64,000 nucleotides of DNA from Niebla homalea (lineage: Eukaryota > Ascomycota > Lecanoromycetes > Lecanorales > Ramalinaceae): positions 248,001-312,000 of the forward strand of contig JAHGAU010000002.1 in assembly GCA_019925105.1 (NCBI GenBank), in the 5' to 3' direction. Numbering within the stretch: the stretch's first letter is position 1; each line of letters opens with the position of its first letter. The position numbers were made by a program, and so were the translations under genes. Under the pieces are notes generated by a model. It ran no database searches, was not told where the DNA came from, and was given only the letters and a program-made list of their open reading frames with translations. Shown here one piece after another: positions 47,063-57,974 of the stretch.

Positions 47063-48900
47063 CTCTAAGTTTTGGGTGACATTGGGGACAATTTTGGTCA
47101 TGGAGGCAGCGATTGACTGAGCGGCGGTCTGGGCCAGTCAAGATATGGATATGGCGTAGAAGCGATTTCCTACCACTGATAAGCCTTTCTCATCATATGA
47201 CATACCTGTCGACTATGAAAGTTTATAGTAATGTTCACATGTCCGTTGTTCTATCCGATATCATTACTATGGAGCAGGTTTCTTCACGAGATCAAACCTC
47301 GAAGACGGGAAAAAATCCTGCCCAGTCAGGGGCTCTCTTCCATTATGGCAAGTAGGCCACCTCATCTCACAATCTCTTGGCTTCACAGCTCGTTTGTTCA
47401 CCCTGCGACCGCCGCGACCGACGGACTACCTGTTCCCTCTCGAGTTCCTGCCTCTGTCCTACCTCCACGCTATACACAGCACCACATCATCAGCAATGTC
47501 TAGACTTTCAGAATTTTTCCCCACGCTGCCATCTCTGCCATGATGAAATCATCATCCTCTCTTGTCCCTCGGTCCAGCTTCTCCCCTGAGGATTGCAATA
47601 TCATCTTCACAGCCTAAAAGAGGGAGGGAAAGCCCAAAGCTTTTGCCTGCAACCAGTATGACAGATAGCCTGCTAGACTCAAGAAATGATTGGAACGACA
47701 TCCCTCTCCATCGTCTAAGAACATGGAACCTCAAGAGAGCATCTCTGGAGCATTAGAATGGCCTCTCGCTGGATCATCCGCGTCTGCTGCTGAATATCCC
47801 TACGATTACGCATATTTGTCATGTTCGCCATCTCAATGCCGATGACATAGCTACAGTTTTGAAGCCTATATGTATGCTCGTCAACCAGTTACCGGTGATA
47901 TTTGTCCTTTCCCGTATTAAACCGTCTGCCTTCTCAGCTGGCACCATAAGAGCTCTCCATCCTCCTTTTCCCGATTCGTATTTCCCTCCTTTTCGCCCGC
48001 AGTCTTTAAAATGGCTGCCGTTTACAGTCCCTCCCTTGGTCTCAGCTCCACATAGCCCTTTTACAAAGCACTGCTGTCGAACGGCCATGAGGCTAGCTTT
48101 TTATCTACCTGTACCCTTGATAATCCTTAGATAGGCTCTCTCTTCCCGAAACCCTCTCTCCCATATCCATCTCTCATTCCCATCCGTCCCAGCCTTTACG
48201 GCCCCTCAGTATAGACCTTTTATGTCGGTAGTGAGCAGATCAAACGCCTTCGATGCTATCAAGGCGAGTCATTTAAAGTGACACAGGCTTTTCGCTGGGT
48301 ATCTGAGTATGGCACCCGTCTGGCCAACAGAAAAAGTTGTAGTAGTTGCTACGACATCGACCAGGCCACCCCCTTTGCGCCTCAATACTGAGTCTCCTTA
48401 TCAGCTGTCTCAGCAGACCCCCTTGAGTGCCATGGCCCCTGAGTGACGACCGTATAAGCCTTATGAGATCGATCATGCGATGGTGGAGAGGCGTTGAATG
48501 CACGCTGTGCCGCGTTTCCGCGAAGTCGAGATTTGAGTTTGAGTTTTGGGGCGCCTGGGAGACGGGTGGAGGCATCGAGATGTAGCAAGCCACCTTCGGC
48601 GACAATGAATACATTGGAGTTTATCGGGAAAGAAGCCTATGGAGCTTACGGCTTAAGTACGGAATATTGGCTCTCTCTCTCTCATGAAGCTCCGGGCTAT
48701 CCATGATCTGTGCTTCGAATTATTTGGCCAGCTGTCAAGACCTCGGCCAGGATAGAAGGATTCATCTACTTTGTATGAGAGCGAGGTTGCAATTTTTACG
48801 AACGACACAAACGATGAAGTCACCGGCCTCGGCAGGAATTCCTCATCGACAAAATTTTGATTGCCTGCTGATCATCATTCGAATGAGATAGATGAATACT
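47063..48900. other. 1.8 kb intergenic, nothing recognised
   Basis: The frames here are short, on both strands, and lack any domain. A CT-rich stretch lies near 48120-48200. Confidence 0.4.
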
Positions 48901-49877
48901 TCAAAGCACTCTGGCTCTAACGTCCCAAGAAACCCCATTACCACCACTGCAGCGTACAGGCAAATCATGTACTACACCTGCTCCCTCAACCTCCCGTACT
49001 CTTTCTTGAGTCGGCAGCTCAGGGATCCTTTTGTCTTCATCTTCCAACTCGGTTTTCCGTTGCAGATACGGTTGATTATCTCCGGTAGCAGCAGGAAGCC
49101 TACTTTTTCGATATTTGCGGATCGCAAGAGTCCCAGGTATGATGATTGCGATCAGCAGTAAAGGTAGCAACACTCCGAGAATTGGTCTAATCTGATTATC
49201 GAGGCCCGATGGAGCTGCTCCAACGTATGAGGACGGACCATTCGGCTGGTATGGCGATCTCAATAAGGTAGAGTTTGATGAACTTGGCTGAAATGACGTT
49301 GGCGACAAGGGGAGCGATAATATGGGAGTCGAAGAGGAAATGTTTTGCGGATACTTGGGAGGAGAATTTGTGGGTGCAACGTTCTGAAAGCCGCAATTGA
49401 CATACCCCGAGATTCCAATAAGAGAGCTGGCTACATCATAATTCGGGTTCACGGCAACAGGGTCATTCAGGACAGAGACAGGTGGTGACAATGTTTGTGG
49501 CATATACTCCACCCTGGTGCATTTTCCATGGAGAAGGCTTGTTGTCACGAAGCCGTATAACGGGACCACTGCGTAAACCTGTGGAGCCACCAACCCGCTT
49601 AAAAGTGTCAGATAAGTGCCTCAAGTGTACTAGCAGACTTGGAATCTACTGGCACCCTGCCCTGCGGAAGCCGTGGCCTCATTAATCGTTATTGTTGAGG
49701 GTTCTGCCTGGACTGTACATTTTGCAGGGTAGGGTACCGCTGTATGCAGAATGTCAACCTCTGGAAGCTCTCAAGTACATTGGATGGGTTTTTACTCTCT
49801 AAGTAGGCTTGTGCTGACTGAGCATTGCACAAAGCCATCAACCAAAGGGCTGACAATGCCCCGAAAGGAGATACCAT
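48901..49877 (-). CDS. Predicted single-pass membrane protein with signal peptide
   Basis: ATG 49877 starts MVSPFGALSALWLMALCNAQ, a clear signal peptide. After an intron (GTAAAA ... ATACAG) the frame reads TVPYPAKCTVQAEPSTIT. A second join (donor GTCTGC or close by, acceptor CCACAG) leads to VYAVVPLYGFVTTS. The extracellular part is Ser/Pro/Asn-rich. A membrane helix, ILGVLLPLLLIAIIIPGTLA, is followed by basic RKYRKSR and a charged cytosolic tail to the stop at 48901. The layout resembles wall-stress sensors or mucin-like surface proteins, but I see no WSC or other named domain. The first exons are inferred and the second donor is not canonical in sequence. Confidence 0.6.
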
Positions 49878-51227
49878 ACCTGATTTATACGATTTTTGGA
49901 CTCTGTATGTGAAAAACTGCGATCAACACGAGAACGGAAGACGTCAGGGATTCTCATGTGCGGTGCTCAGGAATATTAAGCGTGAAGGAACTGAGGCCGG
50001 CTTGGGCCACTGTCGTGCATTGACTGGATTAAGGCCGTGCCCCATATGCAGGGGCAGGGAGCTTCCAAGCGGCCTGAAGAGTCGTCCATCTATGACACCG
50101 GCTGCTCGGGTCGAATCTCCAATGCACTTTGCCTCCAGTCCAGGATTTTGGCATTCAATCCTCAAATTGGACACAGCTCTAAACAGCGGTGGCAATGATG
50201 ATGAGTGGCTCTCATGCAATTGAGCTGCACAGCTGCGGCCTAGCATGCCTCGAGGAGACACGCGTACAAGAAGGCCCCCGTTCCGAAAATATGCAATCCA
50301 TGAAGGATGCGGCCTTCTGATTGGGTCAAGCTATGTCTTGAGACGTGGGCATTATGATAATTTTCTTCTGAAGCACCACAACCTCGTCGTAGTCAGCTTC
50401 TCCTTCGTTGAACCGTCTTTGAAAGTCCCGAGCATGTGAGCAGACGAAGAACACTTTACCAGGCAGTCTTTGAATCATCCTCTTGTCCTCTGCGCAAAGA
50501 CTATGGAGTATGAATTTGACGTCTCTACTAGAGTTCAATATCGCAAGGTTGCACTTCGTGGACTGATGACCGAAGTGAAGATCACCTGTAATAGCCTGAG
50601 CCATAGATAATCCCACGGTATGAGCACAGAGGCTGTGTATTTGGGGTCGGTGGAAACTGACTACGTCTTGACAGTAGGAATAAATAATTGCGTCGGAAGA
50701 GCACAACAGATCGAGGGTTGACCTTCCTTGACTGTATGGTGTGATTGCATGCTTATCCACAGAAGGAATAAGGAGCGTGGGAGACCGTGTGCTTTTACGA
50801 AACGTACTAGTGCCTGGTACCCTTGAAGACGGCAAGAGGCAGCGCATAGGGTGGTTTGACACATTACCGGCACATAATGTCGAGTTGAAAATGACACGAC
50901 AACAGCTATTCGACAAGATCACGAAGACAAGTTTTTAAAGCTCAAAAATCTCAATCGAAAGTTTTTTGCTTGGATTTCGAAAAGCTCTGTAGTACACTCA
51001 TAATTGTAAAAGCCTATTGCGTCAGAGTACTCGAAGTACGAAATTCGAGTCCAATTCATCATTTTACGTATACAGTGTAGCGTACCTGCATCAATTGGAC
51101 TCAAACGTGGACGACTTGACACTTTGGGTTAACTCTTGGCGACCCTACTCACCATGGCGCTAGCGATGATATCTGTTCAATATTTTTATATATACAGATA
51201 AGGTCCTAAGCTTTTGACAAGACTCCA
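49878..51227. other. Intergenic, one weak reverse-strand frame
   Basis: The reverse frame 50844-50326 (172 codons from its first ATG) contains SSDAIIYSYCQDVVSFHRPQ, which loosely recalls a BTB domain, but the match is weak and the N-terminus has no partner. Otherwise nothing is seen. Confidence 0.3.
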
Positions 51228-51333
51228 GGACAGGTGGCCGAGTGGTTATGGCGCTACGTTTAGGTAAACATAGAGCTCCTCAGTTCATCCACCGTAGTGG
51301 GAAACCGCGTGGGTTCGAATCCCACCCTGTTCA
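51228..51333 (+). tRNA. tRNA-Leu(UAG) with a 27-nt intron
   Basis: The acceptor GGACAGG (51228-51234) pairs with CCTGTTC (51326-51332) with one G-U; the discriminator is A. The D stem is GCC/GGC. Anticodon stem CTACG (51254-51258) pairs with CGTAG (51293-51297), and the loop reads TT-TAG-G, giving anticodon UAG. About 27 bases (51265-51291) after position 37 are the intron. The long variable arm (TGGGAAACCGC) marks a class II tRNA, and GTGGG/CCCAC forms the T stem around TTCGAAT. Box A (TGGCCGAGTGG) and box B (GGTTCGAATCC) match pol III consensus. CCA is added later, as is usual. Confidence 0.9.
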
Positions 51334-51347
51334 TCGACATTGTTAAA

Positions 51348-51354
51348 TTTTTTT
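51348..51354 (+). terminator. Pol III terminator of the tRNA-Leu gene
   Basis: Seven T residues, 14 bases downstream of the tRNA 3' end, as expected for RNA polymerase III termination. Confidence 0.75.
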
Positions 51355-51999
51355 GGGGACTTTTGGCCCATCCGGCTCCTCGGAGGTTCGAGTGGATGAT
51401 GGAAGGACTGACGGCTCAAGAATCCGAAGACATTTGCAAGGAAGAGGAAGAAGCAATGCTTGGTATTGAATTCTGAGCTTTTGAGTCCCCCAACTCCACC
51501 GCAAGACCATTATACTGTTGGCTGTCTTTTGTTCTACGGGGATCATATTTGGCTTGTACCTTATCCGGCGTATTCACAGACCGAGGAAGGTCGACGTCTG
51601 CCTTTGCGTCGCCACTTAGGGGGATCGCGTCAGCGCGGCTGGTGGCGGCTAGTCCTAATAGCGCGTATGGATAGCCCTAGCATGACTGTTGCGTCATGTG
51701 GGGCTAGTGACAGGTGCGACCCATTGTGGCCGCTGCATGAATTTTCCCCGAAGCCACATGGATTGTTCCTGACATTCACATTCATATTCACACTCACATT
51801 CACAGTCAGTCACCCTAAGCTAACGTTCGCTCAGACCACAATTTTTTCGAGTGTGACTCAAATTCTTCAACATTGTAAGCTCTGTTCTGTCAAAAAGCGA
51901 CGTATCGCATGAGGCTGCTGGCAGCTTTCCCTATCGCTACTGTTGTACTTGCCCCCACCACGATCAGCATCAAGTAGACCTTGACGGAAAAGTGTCAGA
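51355..51999. other. Intergenic, ZPR1 promoter
   Basis: About 645 bases. Near 51770-51805 lies an irregular CACATT/CATTCA repeat. No gene is seen. Confidence 0.4.
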
Positions 52000-53561
52000 A
52001 TGGAGGACCGCATTCATAACGAATTCTCTGGGTCGACACGGGCGCAGAATGATGAACAAGATCTTTTCTCCGCCATCGGCAAGCAAGTGCTTGGCATGAA
52101 GCTCGACAGCGAAGAGCCTGCTAAGGACGAACGCGTCAAGATTGTTGACGAGATTGAAAGTTTTTGCATTAGCTGCGAAGAAAATGTCAGTATCAGATTC
52201 CCTTGGTCTGTCCCCACGCTAAATTTAGGCAGGGCACTACTCGATTGCTTCTAACCAAGATCCCATTCTTTCGTGAGATAGTACTCATGAGTTTCTACTG
52301 CGAACACTGTGGCTTTCGCAACAATCAAATCCAGCCTGCTGGCGAGATCCAAGAACAAGGCATCAAGGTCGTTCTGAAGCTGACCCATGTAGATGACTTG
52401 CAGCGACAAGTTGTTAAAAGCGACAGCGCGGTCATTCGCATTGAGGAGCTGGATCTCGAGATTCCCGCTGGTAGAGGCCGACTTACTAATATTGAAGGCA
52501 TTCTCAATGATGTCATGCTTGACCTCAAATCTGGCCAGAAGCAAAGACGCATTGAGGACGAAGCGTTCTACGAAAAGATCGAAGAGGTCACCCATGTCTT
52601 GTTCAAGATGGGCATTGGCGCGCGATTGCCTTTTGTCATCTCTGTCGACGATCCCACGGGTAATTCCTCCGTCGAGCCCTCTCCTTCAGATGCAGCCATC
52701 AGCGGCAAATACATCAGCAAAAAGTATCCAAGGACGCCTGATCAGAACGCGTTTCTGGGCCTTGGGGATGCGGAGCACCTCACTAACGATAGAGCCGAGA
52801 TTGTCCCCGAGTTCCAGCAGGATGAAGGTGATGGCCTGGAGGAAGTCGATATAGTCGAAGGCGAACACTACAACATACCCATCAATTGCCCCGGTTGTAC
52901 CAAACAAACGACTTTGCTCCTTCAGATGGTGAAAATCCCTCACTTCAAGCAAGTTGTGATCTCATCTATCGCTTGCGAGCAATGTGGCTACCATACATCA
53001 GACGTCAAGACTGGCGGAGAAATCCCAGAGAAAGGAAAACGTATCACCGTACATGTGAAAGGCCCCGAGGATGTCGGACGTGATATTCTCAAATCCGAGA
53101 CCTGTCTGCTCAGAATCCCAAAGTGCGATGTGGAGGTAACCCCGGGCAGCATGGGTGGTCGATTCACAACTGTGTCAGGCCTCCTCACTCAAATCCGTGA
53201 TGATCTCAAAGGTGCCAATTGGGACCTGGACAAGATGGAAGTGAAACGGGATTCAGCGACTGCAGAGATGACCGAACGATGGCTTGCCTTCTTCGACAAA
53301 CTCGACAAAGCTATTGCCGGGGAGATGGAGTATGAGATTATCATGGAGGATCCTCTCGCAGGCAGCTACTGTCAAACATATGATGAGCCTGACCAGGATG
53401 TGAACGTCATAAGCGAGGATTACGAGAGGACGGCGGAAGAGGAAGAGAACATGGGTTTGGCAGACATGAAGACCCACTTGAACGAGGGTGGCGAGTACGT
53501 CAAGGATCCTTCTGTCAAGCTCGCAAAGGACAAGGAGACAGAGTCTTTGTCGAAATCATGA
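52000..53561 (+). CDS. zpr1: Zinc finger protein ZPR1
   Basis: Exons 52000-52185 and 52233-53561 (GTCAGT ... GGCAG) give 504 residues. Two tandem ZPR1 units are visible. In the first, zinc ligands are C-ISC (FCISCEEN) and C-EHC (FYCEHCGFRNNQI), followed by the beta-domain ending IEGILNDV. In the second they are C-PGC (NCPGCTKQT) and C-EQC (IACEQCGYHTSDV), followed by GGRFTTVSGLLTQIRDDL and a terminal ETDPLAGSY-like MEDPLAGSYCQ. ZPR1 helps fold translation elongation factor eEF1A and shuttles to the nucleus. Nothing is missing or unusual. Confidence 0.94.
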
Positions 53562-53883
53562 AAGGGTCTTGGCGTAATCGGGCGTACGGCCTGGATCATG
53601 ACAGCACGACTCGACGATTCAAGAATGCATTTGCATAGCGTGGCATGCGGGTTTGCTTTGTCATTCAATGAATAGATCGAGGGACGGGATCTGTGTCGCA
53701 ATACCTTTTGGCTCAGGATCTCCCTGAATAGTGATATGCGCAGCGAGCGGCAGTGGTGTATAGCAATTGAAGGGAGGAAGGACAATTGAATTGATTTCTC
53801 ATGGTGGTATCGATCATTTGTGGTATGCAGCTAGAAAACAATGGCAACCCACCACATTCCACCATCCCCAATGCACCCCGCTT
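53562..53883. other. Convergent spacer between ZPR1 and the cyclophilin gene
   Basis: 322 bases holding the two 3' ends. Nothing else is seen. Confidence 0.45.
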
Positions 53884-54474
53884 TCATGCCAGAGGATTCG
53901 CATGTATCGTCACCCTCTCGATCCTCACCACCTCCCCTTCCTTCATCCTCCCCTTCTTATCCACCTCCCTCGCCTCCAACTCCTCCAGCACCTTCATGCC
54001 TCCCTCCCCAAGAACCCGCCCAAACACCGTATTCTTCCCATCCAGATGCGGCGCCGACGCATAACACACGAAGAACTGACTCCCATTCGTATTCGGCCCC
54101 TTATTCGCCATGCTCACGATCCCCCGCGCATTGTGCCGCAGCGACGGACGGATCTCGTCCTCAAAGTCCGCGCCCCAGATGGACGTCGAGACCTTCGGGG
54201 TCGCGGACGCGGGGGAGCCCGTCTGGATCATGAAGGCCGGGATGGAGCGGTGGAAGGGGGAGCCATCGTAGGCGTTGGATGCGCAGAGAGCTAGGAAGTT
54301 CTGGTGGTGGAGGAGGAGGAGGAGGGTCAGTGGGTGGGTGGTGAAATGAATTTGGGGGGAGGGAGGGGGGGATGTAAAGGTGGTGGGCATACATACCTCT
54401 GCGGTTTTGGGGACGGCTTCGCAGAAGATTTCGAGCTTGATGTCACCGATGGTGGTGTGGAGTGTGACTGACAT
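53884..54474 (-). CDS. cyp10: Peptidyl-prolyl cis-trans isomerase, Cyp10/PPIL3-type cyclophilin
   Basis: Two exons. ATG 54474 gives MSVTLHTTIGDIKLEIFCEA and VPKTAE. An intron (GTATGT ... CCACCAG) of about 90 bases leads to NFLALCASNAYDGSPFHRSI. The active-site residues are visible: F/HRSIPAFMIQTG (R and F of the RxxxxFMxQ block), SMANKGPNTNGSQFFVC, HLDGKNTVFGRV and the tryptophan-containing SIWGADFEDE. The short ~160-residue single-domain form with GDIKLEIFCE is that of Cyp10/PPIL3. In animals PPIL3 is a spliceosome-associated isomerase. No signal peptide, so cytosolic or nuclear. The protein is complete. Confidence 0.92.
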   Translation of the reverse strand: MSVTLHTTIGDIKLEIFCEAVPKTAEVCMPTTFTSPPPSPQIHFTTHPLTLLLLLHHQNFLALCASNAYDGSPFHRSIPAFMIQTGSPASATPKVSTSIWGADFEDEIRPSLRHNARGIVSMANKGPNTNGSQFFVCYASAPHLDGKNTVFGRVLGEGGMKVLEELEAREVDKKGRMKEGEVVRIERVTIHANPLA

Positions 54475-55347
54475 GACTGAGGCTGTGCAGCAGCCTCATG
54501 GCGGGCCCGAGTTGGTTGCTGAAGAGTTGGAATAATAATGCAGGAAACTCACGAGCGATCAATTTCGCGTCTAGGAAGGGTGACCCCACAACCAGACAGT
54601 ACATAAATACTGTTGTACCGGGATTCTAGATGCGCATGACACCACCGCTGGAGTAGCGTTTGGAGCTTAGGCTCTGGTAGGGGATTTTACGCCACAACAT
54701 GTAGCACAGAGTGCGTATTATCTGTACTGGCCGGTTGGTTGATCTGTCCGGTTGGGGGGTCACGATCATAGATTGTAGGCAAGTGCTTAAAGACCGTGGA
54801 AAAATCAAAAGCAACTTACCGAGGGGAACGCCATACATATCAGCCTGCTTCTTTCACTTCGAAAGTGGAATAAAGACCTCATCCGCTCTACCCGAGCGTA
54901 GTAAGCGTTTCGTAGGGAGAGTACACAGGGATATCAAGGAATCGACCTACGTATGAGCACGTTCCATCAGCGATTAGTACGATTTTCGCAAGGCAGGATC
55001 AATCTCATGGGCTATCATTGGGTCGAAGGTTGGAGCTCTATGCATGGTCGGAGCCTGGAACTGTACGATCTTTGGTCTAGACCTGATGGGCTGAGGAACT
55101 GAGACTCCTCCATGACAGAGCCTCGTGGATCTGCCATTCGTCTAGCCTCTTGTAGCTGGAAGCAGAGACGTTCCTTTCTGGCGCGGACGTCGCATTGCAT
55201 AAGTGGCAAGCAACGTGAAATCCCGTGCCATGTTAAGTATTGTTAAATTAAAGCTCGTACTGGCATCTTGAACGGCTAATTAATCAGATTCGTAATCCTT
55301 GGATATCCCAAGCCGCAACGCTTCCTCACTATCTAGTAAACGAGACA
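54475..55347. other. Intergenic, nothing recognised
   Basis: About 870 bases upstream of the cyclophilin and downstream of the second Pth11-like gene. No coding frame is supported. Confidence 0.4.
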
Positions 55348-56612
55348 TCATACCTGAGCCCTCCCCGAGAGCACATCTGAAAGTTCATACGAATCAAAAG
55401 TATGACTGTCCGTTGGAACCTGAGCATGTGTCGCAAGTGAAACTTGCCTCCCTTCCGAAAGAGACTGTTGCTGATTAAAGATGCTTTTTGCATACTCTAG
55501 CCTCGTATACTTTGATGATTTTGACGTCGAGATTGAGCTTGGATTGCGTAGCTTGCTTGCCAGCATACCAGTCTCGATACTGTCCAAGAACGGTTTGATG
55601 AAGGATATGACAGCAACAATGACACTGAGACAAATCGCAACATCTGTGGTCAGAGCTTCGTTGAAGTCGTCAAATGTCGGATCGAGTGAGCCGTTGGAGC
55701 TGTATATGTACACCAGACGAAGTATTGTCACGGGGATCACTCTGTGATGAGTCGCTTCAGTCTCATTTCTGATATATTTCCATGGCTTGAATTTGGCTAC
55801 TTACAGTATCCGCCCGCCAAAGGCTAGAATAGTGTTCATCTTTCTTGCCCAGGTAACCTGGAGTGTGTAGAGGATGTATATGGGTAAGGCAGTGAGCGCA
55901 AGGTCTATGAACATGTCGATAATGCTGATGACTGTCCAGAATGCCGGCTATCACCGGTCAATAACGTAGAAATTGAAGACCGCTTGGAAGCAGTCTGAGA
56001 GTCTTACTCTGTTGAAACAGACACCGGACGTGATTGCCCACACGTCAGGCGCTTTACATTGAAATGCTAGCCCCATGAATGCAACCACTGCCCAGACGGC
56101 ATTGCAAACCACAGCAGCTCTAATGCAGAGCTTCTTGCGCCCGCTCCGAGCCAATGTAGCTAGGAATTGCAAGGTTACCATCTTGGTCAGACCTATCACC
56201 AGGATATATTGGAGCTCAGCGGCATAGCCCGCCTGTTTCACTTGGTCAATTCGTGATATTCATCTGTATGCAGGCAGTCAGGATACCTTCTGGTAGACAA
56301 GGATATCTTCAGGTGTCCTGGAATTAATGTGTTGTCCAAGGCCCCCTCGAACTTGTTGAAGGCGGGCAACAGATTGTCCAATGATCAAAGCCTTGTCATT
56401 GTCAAAGAAGCTCCTTACACCTTGCAAGGGTGTTCGCATACCACTGATGCTATAGCAAACCAGTCATCCCCTCGCAACGTCTTAGCCACAATAGCTTTGG
56501 TGGCGACTTTGATGACGGTAGCGAGGATTGAGGTTGTCAGAAGTAGATAAACTGAGACTTCAATTAATGGCCCCCTGTTATTTGGCGTGACCGTAGGCCT
56601 TTGATGGACCAT
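55348..56612 (-). CDS. Second Pth11-like / rhodopsin-domain membrane protein
   Basis: ATG 56612 opens MVHQRPTVTPNNRGPLIEVS and helix 1, then RGDDWFAIASVV, the D-D-W that marks this family after helix 1. The exon at about 56241-55951 has LQYILVIGLTKMVTLQFLA and FQCKAPDVWAITSGVCF, where the C-x-P-x-x-x-W and later cysteine are family hallmarks. Next come a helix with IIDMFIDLALTALPIYIL (the M-D-x-x-L-x-x-L-P core) and VIPVTILRLVYIYSS. The block EALTTDVAICLSVIVAVISF replaces the usual WT-xxE, followed by a polar cytosolic tail to 55348. At least four exons. The protein is probably a plasma-membrane sensor; no CFEM domain or signal peptide. Confidence 0.75.
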
Positions 56613-57974
56613 TCTTTGGAATTTACTGGGTGCTTAACCTACTACAAATCTAGATTCGTAGCATACCACAACAAGTGCTCTTTTGACATTGGCTACCGAT
56701 GTCTTCTTATTCGCGCTGTCTGGGGCAATTTCAACATGAGGCTGAAAAGACCTTCTCACAAAATCTCCGCATTGTTGCAAGTCGTACTACATAAGAGACC
56801 GTGCAGGATGCTTGTTGCATTGGCGTGGGATATCAGGTAGCCTTGTAGTCTAATCTCCGGCCATTGCTGAATCAGAGTGAGCATGTGACTGATGGGTGAT
56901 GCTGGCCGTGAAGATCAGCAGAACGACAGCCCTATCAGCCTCTCGGAACCCCTGTTGATCACGAAAACGTAAGACTGAGAAACATACTTTGCAATTCAAG
57001 GGACGCGGCGCGGGCGCTCAAAACTTTAGTTCGCTCGGGTTGCCATGTGGCACAGCAAGTCAGCAACACACATTCGGAATGATCTTCATGATGAGCAATC
57101 AGTGTGCATCTTAGCGCCATGTATGCAGCTTTTGGCGAGGTGGTATCTATGCGATGTCTCTGAATACAGGAGATCCCCACTCACTGTGTCATACCTCGAG
57201 AGCTGTTGTGAGTGGCACGAACCCTGTCTGCCTGCGGGAAGCAGCGACATATTAAAGGCCAGCAGGGACAGTCTCGAAGTGGCCCAAGAAGTGCTGACCC
57301 GGAATTAGTGAAAGTGAGAAAAGCAGTCATGGTGAGTCCTGGTTACTTGTTAGTAGATTTGATGATTGGTGCTGTGTAACGTGTACAAAAGCCGCCCATC
57401 ATGCCATCCTGTTGCTGCCTTCAAGGCTAAGCTGGGTCAGCCTCATGGCGGCATGACACATTATGGTAGGGTATCACTGCATCAAAAGGGGCGCCATACC
57501 TCGAATATCTGGTAGGACCGACGTAAGCAAAGAGGGGTAAGCATTCATGCCGGTAGTTAATGCTGCACGAAAATGCTTTGCCCAAATTCTCATCTTTGCG
57601 AGACTCGGTGCCGATCATTCCTTTACCACATGGCGCGTCGAGGCATTTATCCCAGCCAATCAAGCACGCTTTATCGAGGCTCTTATGTTAGTAGGTGTTC
57701 ATCACGGCAGAAGGATGCATGGGTCTCTACAACAGGTCGATGTGCTCCGCCTTAACAGTGCATGAGCCATTTCTTGTCATGATCGAAAACGTCTCTTTCC
57801 ACAATGGGCTCCTCACAGCCCAAGTCTGGGCTGAAAATCAGCGGTGCCAAAGTAGCCTTTCCGCGATAGTCAATGCTTTGAAATTACGCATTTTCGTTCT
57901 GAAGTCTGTACTACCCAACTTCGCTCAAAAACGTCGTCAAATAAATCAAACATCTCACACTGCCTCTGCTCAGC
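56613..57974. other. 1.36 kb intergenic, nothing recognised
   Basis: It lies between the outward-facing starts of the Pth11-like gene (-) and the permease (+). Short frames near 57540-57765 lack any domain. Confidence 0.4.
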
